Below, piece by piece: positions 1-7,631 of a stretch of 17,632 nucleotides of DNA. Each line of letters begins with the position of its first letter. Position 1 is the first letter of the stretch. The stretch comes from Planctomycetaceae bacterium (GTDB lineage: Bacteria; Planctomycetota; Planctomycetia; Planctomycetales; Planctomycetaceae), in the NCBI GenBank assembly GCA_947463775.1, contig CANHVD010000039.1, positions 1 through 17,632 on the forward strand, in the 5' to 3' direction. A program made the translations under genes and the position numbers. The notes below the pieces were generated by a model. It did no database searches. It was not told the origin of the DNA and saw only the letters and a list, made by a program, of their open reading frames with translations.

Positions 1-90
1 GACAAGAATCTCGATCCCAAGACCTGGTGCCGATTTCCAATCTTGTCGGGTGCGTTTCGTTACGAATTGAGCCGCCTTGGCGGAAAATAA
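1..90 (+). CDS. Possible C-terminal end of an upstream gene (partial)
   Basis: Reading from base 1 gives 29 open codons that end at a TAA at 88-90. The visible tail runs through PKTWCRFPIL and ends in SRLGGK. The composition looks protein-like, but another frame is also open through most of this stretch and the start lies outside the window, so the call rests on plausibility only. No family can be named. Confidence 0.3.
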   Translation, partial: DKNLDPKTWCRFPILSGAFRYELSRLGGK

Positions 91-165
91 AGCGGTAGTT
101 CTCGAAGTTGCTCGTTTACCGTAGAGTGATGCGGATCTTCCGGCTAATTCAGAAAGCAGATACCC

Positions 166-414
166 ATGAAACGAGTCGACTTCATCAGCCCGGCTGCAAG
201 ACTGGAGGACGCTCTAAAACAACTGGAGGCGTCCTGGATGGCCACGAAAGAATCGTGGAACGATCCCATCAGCCAAAAGGTCGAAGACGATTTTCTGGTG
301 CCACTGCATGGTCAGGTTCGCAGCATGCTGGACGCCGTCAACAAGATGGCTCTTGTAATGCGTAAAGCCGAGCAGGAATGCCTCCATCCGCGGGAAAGAA
401 ATGTTTCGTTGTAA
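166..414 (+). CDS. Small helical hypothetical protein (82 aa)
   Basis: This encodes an 82-residue soluble protein of unknown function. It has no signal peptide, membrane segment or known catalytic motif. The sequence is strongly helical and charged. It carries two tryptophans (in the SWMATKESW stretch, about residues 24-32), then a segment FLVPLHGQV near 45-53, and a helical end closing in KAEQEC. From memory this W..W-D-FL-PL-..-KAE.EC layout recurs in small hypothetical proteins of planctomycetes, but I cannot verify that here. The ATG at 166 has only a weak purine stretch upstream. The gene lies 189 bp before cinA on the same strand, and the gap contains a GC-rich hairpin. I consider the gene probably real and its function unknown. 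Confidence 0.62.
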   Translation: MKRVDFISPAARLEDALKQLEASWMATKESWNDPISQKVEDDFLVPLHGQVRSMLDAVNKMALVMRKAEQECLHPRERNVSL

Positions 415-445
415 GTGGCCATGCCACTATCGTGACTCTCTTTCC

Positions 446-467
446 CCACCCGGGTTCACCCCGGTGG
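446..467. terminator. GC-rich hairpin between small ORF and cinA
   Basis: CCACCCGGG (446-454) pairs with CCCGGTGG (460-467) around a 5-nt loop, with one bulged C. It lies 31 bp after the stop of the small gene. No T-tract follows, so it is at best a weak or factor-assisted terminator, or an mRNA structure. Confidence 0.3.
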
Positions 468-603
468 TCCACGTTCTTCTGCACCACTTCTCGTTCTGGT
501 TCCGCCACAGCAGGCTTTAATGTGCACAGGCGTCTGGCCTGTGTTTCAGAGCCTCATCACCCAACTCAAACTTATCTCCTCTTATCCGGCCTTACCGAAT
601 CTC

Positions 604-1854
604 ATGCAAGCTGAAATCATTGCCATCGGTTCAGAACTGACCTGCGGATCCAAGCTCGACACCAACAGTCAGTGGCTCAGTCGCGAACTGGAATCGCTGG
701 GCTGGACCGTTTCGCGACACACAACACTGTCCGATGATATGAACGCGATAGTCAACGAGTTCCGCGCGGCTGCAGGGCGAGCTCGAGTCGTGCTGATTAC
801 CGGTGGGCTTGGGCCCACCCTGGACGACATTACTCGTGACGCGCTGGCAGAAGCTTTTCGGCAGCCGCTCGTTCGTGATGCGGAATCCTTGCAGCAGATT
901 GAAGCCTTGTTCGTGGCTCGAGGAAAAGTCATGCCGGAACGAAATCATCGCCAGGCGGATCGTCCGGAGAAATCGCAGGCACTGCCCAACAGTTGCGGAA
1001 CGGCTCCCGGGATTCTGATGCGAGTAGAATCGTCGACGGGACACTCCTGTTTATTGGCCGCGATGCCTGGCGTCCCGGCTGAGATGCGTCCGATGTACGA
1101 ACGACAGATTCAGCCTCATCTGCTGGATAGCAGCATGGTGATGTGTCGTCGAGTCATTCGGACATTCGGCTACGGGGAGTCGGAAGCCGAACGTTTGCTG
1201 GGAGATTTAACAGCGCGTGGACGGAATCCCGAAGTGGGCATCACAGCCAGCGAAGCTGTGATTTCTCTGTGGGTGACCGCTCGTGCAACATCAAAAGACG
1301 CAGCAGAAGTCATGTGTGAAGACACAATGCGGTTGATTCGCGAGTGTTTGGGAGAAACGGTTTATGCCGAAGGAAATGCCGAACTGCATGAAGTTGTGGC
1401 GGAGTTGCTGACAAATCGCCGATTGCGAATCGGCTTAATGGAAGGATCGACCACCGGCGGTTTGATGGCTCTCTGGATGACTGAGCATCTCGCGCTCAGT
1501 GCGGTCGTGCAGGAAGCACGTGTGATCACCGGCCGCTGGAATCAGTCTGCCATAACATCAGCCGACAGTAACTCGCATGCAGTCGCAGACGCGTCAGAAT
1601 GGCCAGCAATCGCAGCGCGGGTTGCCCGCGATGTACTTCAGAACCAGTCCGTCGATTATTTGTTGCTGTCATCACCGCACGAAGACGTTGCTTCTGAATC
1701 CGGAGTGACGTTGCGTCGAGGATCAGTGGCGATTGCGGGGCCGGACATGTTTCAGATTTTCGATACAACCATGTCCGGAAATCTCGCGATCTTCCGCCAA
1801 CGAGCAGCTCGAACGGCCCTGAATCGCCTCCGGCTGTTCCTCACCGCAAAGTAA
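604..1854 (+). CDS. cinA: CinA-family protein with degenerate C-terminal PncC-like domain
   Basis: This is a 416-residue CinA family protein. The N-terminal half is a molybdopterin-binding-like (MoCF/COG1058) domain. It opens MQAEIIAIGSEL, has the conserved TGGLGPTLDDITRDA near residues 66-80, LPNSCGTAPG near 127-136, and AAMPGVPAEM near 152-161. In well-studied CinA proteins this half is an ADP-ribose pyrophosphatase and the C-terminal half is an NMN deamidase (PncC). Here the C-terminal half (about 260-416) is poor: the usual AESCTGG motif reads EGSTTGG (280-286), and I cannot find the YSNEAK, GAVS or TGIAGP-like motifs. NMN deamidation is therefore doubtful. I chose the ATG at 604 because the protein then begins exactly where the family does; an in-frame ATG at 520 would add 28 unrelated residues. 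No clear Shine-Dalgarno is visible. Confidence 0.88.
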   Translation: MQAEIIAIGSELTCGSKLDTNSQWLSRELESLGWTVSRHTTLSDDMNAIVNEFRAAAGRARVVLITGGLGPTLDDITRDALAEAFRQPLVRDAESLQQIEALFVARGKVMPERNHRQADRPEKSQALPNSCGTAPGILMRVESSTGHSCLLAAMPGVPAEMRPMYERQIQPHLLDSSMVMCRRVIRTFGYGESEAERLLGDLTARGRNPEVGITASEAVISLWVTARATSKDAAEVMCEDTMRLIRECLGETVYAEGNAELHEVVAELLTNRRLRIGLMEGSTTGGLMALWMTEHLALSAVVQEARVITGRWNQSAITSADSNSHAVADASEWPAIAARVARDVLQNQSVDYLLLSSPHEDVASESGVTLRRGSVAIAGPDMFQIFDTTMSGNLAIFRQRAARTALNRLRLFLTAK

Positions 1855-1885
1855 TCCCCGGAAGCCAAAAGCATCCAGAGCCCGC

Positions 1886-1936
1886 ATTGCCTTGAATCGA
1901 TCATGGGGTTCGAAGCCGCAGATGATTCGAGGCAAT
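1886..1936. repeat. 13-bp inverted repeat between convergent cinA and glucose dehydrogenase genes
   Basis: ATTGCCTTGAATC (1886-1898) and GATTCGAGGCAAT (1924-1936) pair over 13 positions, 12 Watson-Crick and one G-U, with a 25-nt loop. It sits between two convergent stop codons (1854 and 2021). It could act as a bidirectional transcript-end structure, although there is no T-tract. Confidence 0.4.
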
Positions 1937-2020
1937 CCGGGATGACTTCACGGAACGTCGCGCTGCAGTCTCAGCTGCCTTGGCGTGACACCAGGGAGCA
2001 GTCCTCCTGTCCGAAGCGGC

Positions 2021-3124
2021 CTAGCCCTCAGCCACTTCCACGTAGACCTTCAGGGCATCTCGATCTTCAACGAGCAGTCGCATCATTTCTTTGTAGTTAT
2101 CGAGACCTTTCACGGGAGTCGTCAGGATTTTCTGAATGACACCGGGATAGGTTACTTCGCCCAAAGCCAGATCCGCGATTCCGGATTCGAAATGTCGAAA
2201 GTTGGCATTTACGGAACCCACCAACAACTTATTTCCCAGAACCCAGTTTAGATTGATGTGGTCACCGGGCACTTCGACCTTTCGTTGACCGCCGGTGATG
2301 CTGGTCCAGACGATGCAGCCGTTGTGGCCGAGAACCTGCATCGCCTCGAAAGCGATCGCACTGTTGCCGGTGGCTTCAATAATCAGGTCAGGCTTACCGT
2401 ACTTCGCGGCGATCTCCGGCAGAGTCTGGTCGCCGGTGCTGATGTAGGTTGCTCCCAGACCCTCGGCAATCTCAGCCTTCAGATTTGGTTTCCGCCCGCG
2501 AGCCAACGTAAAGACTTCAAGGCCACGTAAACGCAGCACCAAAGTTGACAGAAGGCCAATCTGGCCTGCACCGGTCACCCACGCGCGTTTTGGCTGCCAA
2601 ACCTGCAAGCGGCGTTGAGCCAGAAAGGCCTGTTCAACAGCTTTCGCGGCACAGCTCATAGGTTCGGCGAGCACATGCAAGTGCTTCAGACCCACCGGCA
2701 TTCTTACGACAAACTCTTCGTCGTCGACGAAGTACTCAGTCAGGTAGCCATGGCGGAGGTTAATTCCACGTTCGTAGTATTGCTCCTCACTGGTAATATC
2801 GGAGCGCCCGATCTGGTCGTAAATTGAGCTGCCCGGACGTCGCACGGTACAGGTAACGTAATCGCCGGCTTTCACCTTTTTTACGTTAGGGCCGACCTCT
2901 TCCACGATTCCGAAACATTCATGCCCGATCACCAGGAAGTCGTAGCCGGGAGGAGCATTCCCATAAAGTGCATCATTGATTTCTCGGTCAGTCGCATCCA
3001 CACCCACTTTAAGTACCCGAACCAGGACGCCTGTCCCGTTTGGCACATCGGTCACCGCCGGTTTAGCGAGGTCGGCGAGATGAACACTGTCGGGAGTGCC
3101 CGGACGGACTGCAATGGCTTTCAT
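2021..3124 (-). CDS. Glucose 1-dehydrogenase-type zinc-dependent MDR oxidoreductase
   Basis: This 367-residue medium-chain dehydrogenase/reductase matches the archaeal glucose 1-dehydrogenase type, which oxidises glucose (or a related aldose) to the lactone with NAD(P). Visible landmarks are the catalytic zinc segment VGVDATDREI, with Asp43 where most MDR enzymes have Cys; the GHECFG motif with His68 and Glu69; AEPMSCAAK with Glu154; and the Rossmann GAGQIG at 185-190. The stretch RRPGSS...YYERGI...HGYLTEYF resembles haloarchaeal glucose dehydrogenases. I see no four-cysteine structural zinc lobe. I chose the ATG at 3124 because GGAG lies 9 nt upstream; a TTG at 3133 is the alternative. The gene is convergent with cinA and divergent from the Wzc-like gene. 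True substrate is inferred, not shown. Confidence 0.82.
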   Translation of the reverse strand: MKAIAVRPGTPDSVHLADLAKPAVTDVPNGTGVLVRVLKVGVDATDREINDALYGNAPPGYDFLVIGHECFGIVEEVGPNVKKVKAGDYVTCTVRRPGSSIYDQIGRSDITSEEQYYERGINLRHGYLTEYFVDDEEFVVRMPVGLKHLHVLAEPMSCAAKAVEQAFLAQRRLQVWQPKRAWVTGAGQIGLLSTLVLRLRGLEVFTLARGRKPNLKAEIAEGLGATYISTGDQTLPEIAAKYGKPDLIIEATGNSAIAFEAMQVLGHNGCIVWTSITGGQRKVEVPGDHINLNWVLGNKLLVGSVNANFRHFESGIADLALGEVTYPGVIQKILTTPVKGLDNYKEMMRLLVEDRDALKVYVEVAEG

Positions 3125-3743
3125 AGAGAACAACTCCGAGGATTCTAAATGCGACCAGCGACCTTAGCCGTTGGAACAAGGTGTCAGATGCAACCACAAG
3201 AAATCGTCAACTGCGAACGGATCCGGCGGCTGGTGTGACCGTCACGCAGCGAAAGTCGTTAGTCTTAAGTCTGCGTAAGATCTGCAGATTAAACGACTTG
3301 CGTCGGGGGCAATGTCTGTTCAATCGACAAAGACGATTCTCGGGGGATTCTAGGGGCTCGACATACAGTCACAAGTCATTTTTCGTCAAACCACCACCAT
3401 CGGGGGCACGCTATGCCGCCCATGTTTTGCATAGCCCCCGTTCGCAATCGCTTATTTTATTCACCCCGCGTTACTGAATTGCCTCGGCGACGTCTCAAAT
3501 AGTTGTTGTGGTGGGTAATTCGTCGACTGGTATAGCAATAAAAACGTAAAAACAGCACACTAAGCACAGAAGTGCGCATTGCGTCATCAGGCGTGAACGG
3601 CCTTCGGACCTCGTCGAGAAACGTTGACAGTATGCACTGCTCTGCTTGTGCATTCCTGGGATCCGGCGTTCCCAACAACAGGTTGCTCGTTATCGAGGCA
3701 TTTTCAGTAAAACATCAGGAAGATCAGCCGGCCAAAGTGTCCG
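3125..3743. other. 619-bp divergent intergenic region upstream of the polysaccharide locus
   Basis: This gap separates the minus-strand dehydrogenase from the plus-strand Wzc-like gene, so it should carry promoters for both. Short reading frames here lack coding character and I do not call them. It contains an 8-bp inverted repeat AAGTCGTT (3253-3260) / AACGACTT (3292-3299) enclosing a second short inverted repeat, TCTTA/TAAGA. It also contains the GCTATGC/GCATAGC element described separately. Downstream, TATAGC at 3531 and an AT-rich run are weak -10 candidates. No convincing -35/-10 pair is visible. Confidence 0.5.
3402..3441 (+). promoter_or_regulatory. Composite inverted-repeat element, copy A (upstream of Wzc-like gene)
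   Basis: GGGGG (3402-3406), GCTATGC (3410-3416), CGCCCATGTTT (3417-3427), GCATAGC (3429-3435) and CCCCGT (3436-3441) follow one another. The two 7-mers are perfect inverted repeats 12 nt apart, flanked by complementary G and C runs. The same sub-motifs recur in the same order at 8491-8566. Its place about 300 bp upstream of the kinase gene suggests an operator or activator site, which is inference. Confidence 0.5.
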
Positions 3744-6092
3744 ATGGATTCGGCCAGAAAGTATACGATGAAGGGTTCGTCAAAGTCATCTCAGTCTGGT
3801 GATAAGCGAGTCAGTCAGGTGGTTTTTGCCGACTCCGCGCAGTCGCAACCATCGCTGAAGATTTCTGAGATTCTGGTTCGTCAGAGGTGGGTCATTCTTG
3901 GCGCGATGAGCCTTGGATTGGCGCTCGCGTCGCTCTATTGGTCAAAAGCAAGAGTCTGGTATGAATCCAGCGCCAAGGTACTTGTCAGCCAGCGAGACCC
4001 CACATTGGCGTCTGGCGACAGTAAGGGCGAGAGCATGGTTGACGAGGATGTGCTCGCAAACCATATGGAGGTCGTTCGCAGTCGTCGCATCGTTGAGGGA
4101 GCGTTAAAGCGTCACGATCTGACAGAGTTGCCATCGATTCTGGAGCAAATCGCGGGCAAGAACAGGGATGCCGCGGATTACGTCATCAGCCACTTGAAGC
4201 TGAGTCGTGGTGGTGAAGGCACAGCGAAAGATGCACGAAGTCTGGCGATTCGCTTTGAGCATACCGATGCCGAGGACGCACGTCTGGTGCTTGAGGGCAT
4301 CGTGGTCGAGTACCAGCTCTTCCTGAATGAGCAACTTTCCAAGGCGATGTCGGAAGCGAATTTGCTCGTTGAAGAAGCTCGCGACAGCCTTGAGAAGGAA
4401 TTGTCGGAAGTTCAACAGGAGTTCATCAATGCCCGTCAAAATGCCCCTGTTCTTTATCAGGGTGAAAACAGCGGGAACATGTATGTCGAGGGATATCGTA
4501 AGCTGCACGAAGAACTTCTGGAGCTGGATATTCAGGAATCGGCCATTCGCTCTCGACTCGAAAAGGCGAAGGCAGTCCTGGCCAGTAAGGGCGAGGAAGG
4601 ACAGATTCTTATAGAAGATCTCGGGATCATTGACACGGAGAGTCTGACGCGACTTGGAATCTTTTCTGGCATGCAGTCGAATGCTGCCAGAGGAACGGAT
4701 TTTCTTTCAGGTCAGGCTGACCGTAATGAGCAGGCTCGTCTTACCAGCGACCTGATTGTCATGGAAACGGATCTGAGAAAGATGAAGGCCGATCTGGGTG
4801 GGAGGCACCCGGATGTGAAGAAGCTTGAAGACCAGATCCAATACATTTCAGAGAAGCTTGCCGAGCGTGAAAAGGGTCTCAAGCCCAGCCTTGAAGCCGT
4901 TGAACTCACCCCGCGTGGGCTGCTGTCAGCATACATTGCGTTCCTCGAAAAAGATGCAACGGAAATTTCGGAGACGCGTGTTGAGCTGACCACCAAGATG
5001 AACGACGCTGAAAGACTCGCTCGACAGCTTGTAGAGTATGAGCTTAAGGAAGGCATGATTAAGTCCAGGGTTGATCGAACTCAGACTTTGTTCGATGGGC
5101 TGGTTGAGCAATTGAGGGGGCTCGATGTGGCCTCGGGAATGCATGGCTACATTCATGAGCTTCTTGAGTCACCTCGTAAAGGTGTTGAGATTTGGCCAAG
5201 CCTGGCTCTGTGCGGGGTTGGTGGGATGATGATCGGATTGGTTGCAGGGTTGTTTGCGTCCTTGCTCATTGATCAGCTCGATACTCGTTTCCGCACATCA
5301 TCCGAAATTGACAGTGCGATCGGTCTGCCGATTCTCACGAGAGTGGGAGGCTTCAAAACCGAAGGCGCGTTCCCAATTGTTGCTGACAACTCCCCTGAAG
5401 GAGAGTCCTTCAGAATCCTCCGCACTTTGTTGCTGACCGACATTCGTGCTGGGAATCTCCGTGTGATCTCTGCGACAAGCCCGCTGCCAGGAGATGGTAA
5501 GACCACTATTCTGGCCAACATTGCAGCCTCTTTCGCAAAACTCAACATGTCTGTTGTCATGATTGAGGGTGACATGCGAAGGCCGACGTTCCATAAGAGA
5601 TTCAATGTTCCTGATGAACGAGGACTCTCGGATGTTCTGAAGGGCAAATGCAGTCTTGACGATGTCCTCATTCCGTCCGGTGTCGCAAATCTTACATTGA
5701 TGACTTCGGGCACTGGGGCTGCTGACCCATCAGAGCTTCTGCAGAACTCTGTGTTCGATGAGTTGCTGGTTGCACTGAAAGCTAAGTTTCAGCTGGTGAT
5801 TATTGACGTTGGTCCGGTACTTGCTGTATCTGATCCGGTCATCGTCGCGCAGAAATCTGACGGAATGCTGCTGGTTGTTCGATCGTCTAACGACACTCGC
5901 CAGCAGGTTATTGATACGGTCGAGACACTTCGGTCTGCGAATGCGAAGATGTTGGGATGTGTTGTCAATACCTATGGTAGTGGCCACGAGTTTGAACGCA
6001 GAGGATACTACGGCTATTACTACTCGGACAAGAACGGTAAGGGTGGAGATCCTTCTGGAAAGCCTCTGCTCTCGTCAAGGAATGCCGAATAG
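3744..6092 (+). CDS. Wzc-like polysaccharide co-polymerase / bacterial tyrosine kinase
   Basis: This 782-residue inner-membrane protein fuses a Wzz chain-length domain to a BY-kinase. Its role is to set polymer length and drive export together with Wza by cycling autophosphorylation. Membrane segment 1 lies near 48-66 and segment 2 near 483-508. Between them is a long periplasmic coiled-coil region that includes GGRHPDVKKLEDQI. The cytoplasmic kinase has Walker A PLPGDGKTT (580-588, Lys586), Walker A' MIEGDMRRP with Asp610 but Glu608 where Asp is usual, and Walker B LVIIDVGPV (Asp688). The tail has five tyrosines in six residues (755, 756, 758-760), the expected phosphorylation cluster. The ATG at 3744 has no clear Shine-Dalgarno; ATG 3768 is an alternative. 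No Wzb phosphatase lies nearby, and the Wza-like gene is convergent with it. Confidence 0.93.
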   Translation: MDSARKYTMKGSSKSSQSGDKRVSQVVFADSAQSQPSLKISEILVRQRWVILGAMSLGLALASLYWSKARVWYESSAKVLVSQRDPTLASGDSKGESMVDEDVLANHMEVVRSRRIVEGALKRHDLTELPSILEQIAGKNRDAADYVISHLKLSRGGEGTAKDARSLAIRFEHTDAEDARLVLEGIVVEYQLFLNEQLSKAMSEANLLVEEARDSLEKELSEVQQEFINARQNAPVLYQGENSGNMYVEGYRKLHEELLELDIQESAIRSRLEKAKAVLASKGEEGQILIEDLGIIDTESLTRLGIFSGMQSNAARGTDFLSGQADRNEQARLTSDLIVMETDLRKMKADLGGRHPDVKKLEDQIQYISEKLAEREKGLKPSLEAVELTPRGLLSAYIAFLEKDATEISETRVELTTKMNDAERLARQLVEYELKEGMIKSRVDRTQTLFDGLVEQLRGLDVASGMHGYIHELLESPRKGVEIWPSLALCGVGGMMIGLVAGLFASLLIDQLDTRFRTSSEIDSAIGLPILTRVGGFKTEGAFPIVADNSPEGESFRILRTLLLTDIRAGNLRVISATSPLPGDGKTTILANIAASFAKLNMSVVMIEGDMRRPTFHKRFNVPDERGLSDVLKGKCSLDDVLIPSGVANLTLMTSGTGAADPSELLQNSVFDELLVALKAKFQLVIIDVGPVLAVSDPVIVAQKSDGMLLVVRSSNDTRQQVIDTVETLRSANAKMLGCVVNTYGSGHEFERRGYYGYYYSDKNGKGGDPSGKPLLSSRNAE

Positions 6093-6116
6093 ATTTGACA
6101 GCACCAGACGCTAAAA

Positions 6117-6160
6117 CAAAAAAACGCGATGAAGGTTTACCCCTCATCGCGTTTTTTTTG
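6117..6160. terminator. Bidirectional intrinsic terminator
   Basis: Bases 6118-6132 and 6144-6158 form a perfect 15-bp inverted repeat around an 11-nt loop. The core is ACGCGATGA/TCATCGCGT, flanked by seven A on the left and eight T on the right. It therefore reads as a classical hairpin plus U-tract in both directions. It lies between the convergent stop codons of the Wzc-like gene (6092) and the Wza-like gene (6182). Confidence 0.93.
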
Positions 6161-6181
6161 TTAGTCCGGATCAGTCAATGG

Positions 6182-7486
6182 CTAGTTTATCAGTACGCTG
6201 AAGTTGAACCAGTTCACGAGTGAGTTGAATGCTGTCTGATGCGGTTTGAACTGCAGCATTACGACGTCGTTGGGCTGGATCAGGATACGCTCTTTTTGAT
6301 CCACCATGGCTCGGGCAAGGTCCACTCGAATCGGCAACTGGCGACCATCCGGTAATTCTCGCAGAATGATGACCCGAGACGGTCGAACGATCTGGCCCGG
6401 CGAACCTCCGGAGAGAACTCCACCGTCTTGTCCCAATGGTCCACCCACTGAACCATTTGCCAGAGCAACAGCCTCAATTACGTCGATGTCCTGGTCTCGT
6501 GGCAGCGGGATCTTGGCACCCGAAACAAGTCCACCGACATAGAAGTATTCTTCTCGGCGAGGCACATACACCACGTCTCCGTCTTCGACCACAACGTCTT
6601 TCATAGAGAAAGACACCCCTTCTCCCGGGCATCCCGTCAGGGGAATTCTTACGACTTGTCTGCTGGTTTCATCGCTCTCGCTGTAGGATGCTGCCATCGT
6701 CTGCAATTCTGCGGACGTGATTGCGCGAGGATCAACAAGGCCAGAGCGTTTGAAGACCCAGATTTCCCGGGCAGCATCTGTGCCAGGCAAGCCTCCAGTA
6801 ACCGACAGAGCATGCAGCACATCGTTCTCATAGACCGGCAGGTCGACGACATCAGCCGATCCTCTGTGGATATGGTCCACCTGACCGGGGGCCACCAACT
6901 GCACAGCTGGATTCGGGGTGTCTTCTCGCAGGACAACGATACGATGCACTCGCGCGGTGACGAGAGAAACAATGACTCTCTCGCTTTCTTCCTTGGTGAT
7001 CTGCTGATCGCGGTAGGCGTTCTTCACGGCCGTGGTTGCCTCGGGAAGTGTCAAGCCACTCAGTTGCACCTTGCCAACTAAAGGTAGCTCGACGGATCCG
7101 TCCTGGTTCACCAGAACCGGAAGTCCAGCTGTGGCACCGACGACACTGCCGTGCGGAGGGTAATACCGCTGGTTGATTGGCTGAGTTCGCTGCAGAATTG
7201 GAGTGTCTTCAGTTCCCGGTGGAAGTACACCGAACACATAGACACTAAGTTGATCACCGGCTCCGATGATGTGAGAAACCGGCTTCTCCTGCCCCAGTGC
7301 GGTGAAGGGGAATACCTGGCGGCCTTCTTTTGGCTCTGCCGCAAGATGTCGTGGAAGACGACTTGCCGGGACCGATTCATGGACATCAGTGATTGCATGA
7401 CACCCCACCGATGACGCCATACTCAGCGTAAGAATCCCGCCCACAGTTCTGGACAGCAGTCTGGCAGCTAACGACTTATCTTTCAT
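6182..7486 (-). CDS. Wza-like polysaccharide export outer-membrane lipoprotein (SLBB)
   Basis: This 434-residue protein belongs to the polysaccharide export (Poly_export/SLBB, OMA) family, which forms the outer-membrane channel for capsule or exopolysaccharide. An N-terminal signal peptide ends at a lipobox-like SSVGC with Cys29. The Poly_export domain starts at HIIGAGDQLSVYVFG (about 71-85) and continues through LPVLVNQDGSVELPLVGKV. SLBB-like segments follow, near DVLHALSVTGG and again from FYVGGLVSGAKI onward. The C-terminal NSLVNWFNFSVLIN could be the amphipathic helix seen in Wza proteins. I chose ATG 7486 because AAGGAC lies 8 nt upstream and the signal peptide then starts properly; the frame stays open to 7675 into the upstream gene, but that extension is not signal-like. 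It follows the lipoprotein gene by 145 bp, probably in one transcript. Confidence 0.92.
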   Translation of the reverse strand: MKDKSLAARLLSRTVGGILTLSMASSVGCHAITDVHESVPASRLPRHLAAEPKEGRQVFPFTALGQEKPVSHIIGAGDQLSVYVFGVLPPGTEDTPILQRTQPINQRYYPPHGSVVGATAGLPVLVNQDGSVELPLVGKVQLSGLTLPEATTAVKNAYRDQQITKEESERVIVSLVTARVHRIVVLREDTPNPAVQLVAPGQVDHIHRGSADVVDLPVYENDVLHALSVTGGLPGTDAAREIWVFKRSGLVDPRAITSAELQTMAASYSESDETSRQVVRIPLTGCPGEGVSFSMKDVVVEDGDVVYVPRREEYFYVGGLVSGAKIPLPRDQDIDVIEAVALANGSVGGPLGQDGGVLSGGSPGQIVRPSRVIILRELPDGRQLPIRVDLARAMVDQKERILIQPNDVVMLQFKPHQTAFNSLVNWFNFSVLIN

Positions 7487-7631
7487 GGTATTCGTCCTTG
7501 ATTCCGTGCTGAACTTTCCTGATGGCCCGATGAGTATTCCGTTCTCGGCGCCGTCTGAGCGGCACGTCGCATGCCGCCGTAATCCATTCCCGGGAGAACG
7601 ATCAAACAGATCGCCCCAGTCACACCGCCAG

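Noticed and set aside
440..475. tRNA-like GGGTTCACCCC arm
   Set aside because: It resembles a T-arm, but no acceptor, D or anticodon arms can be drawn around it. It is just a hairpin.
520..603. Longer N-terminus for CinA from the ATG at 520
   Set aside because: The extra 28 residues are unlike the family, which begins at MxAEIIAIGSEL.
631..1044. Minus-strand 137-residue open frame inside cinA
   Set aside because: It is antisense to well-conserved CinA motifs, has no protein-like features, and is a shadow of the real gene.
5273..5713. Minus-strand 146-residue open frame inside the kinase gene
   Set aside because: It is antisense to the second membrane segment and Walker motifs of the kinase and shows no family features.
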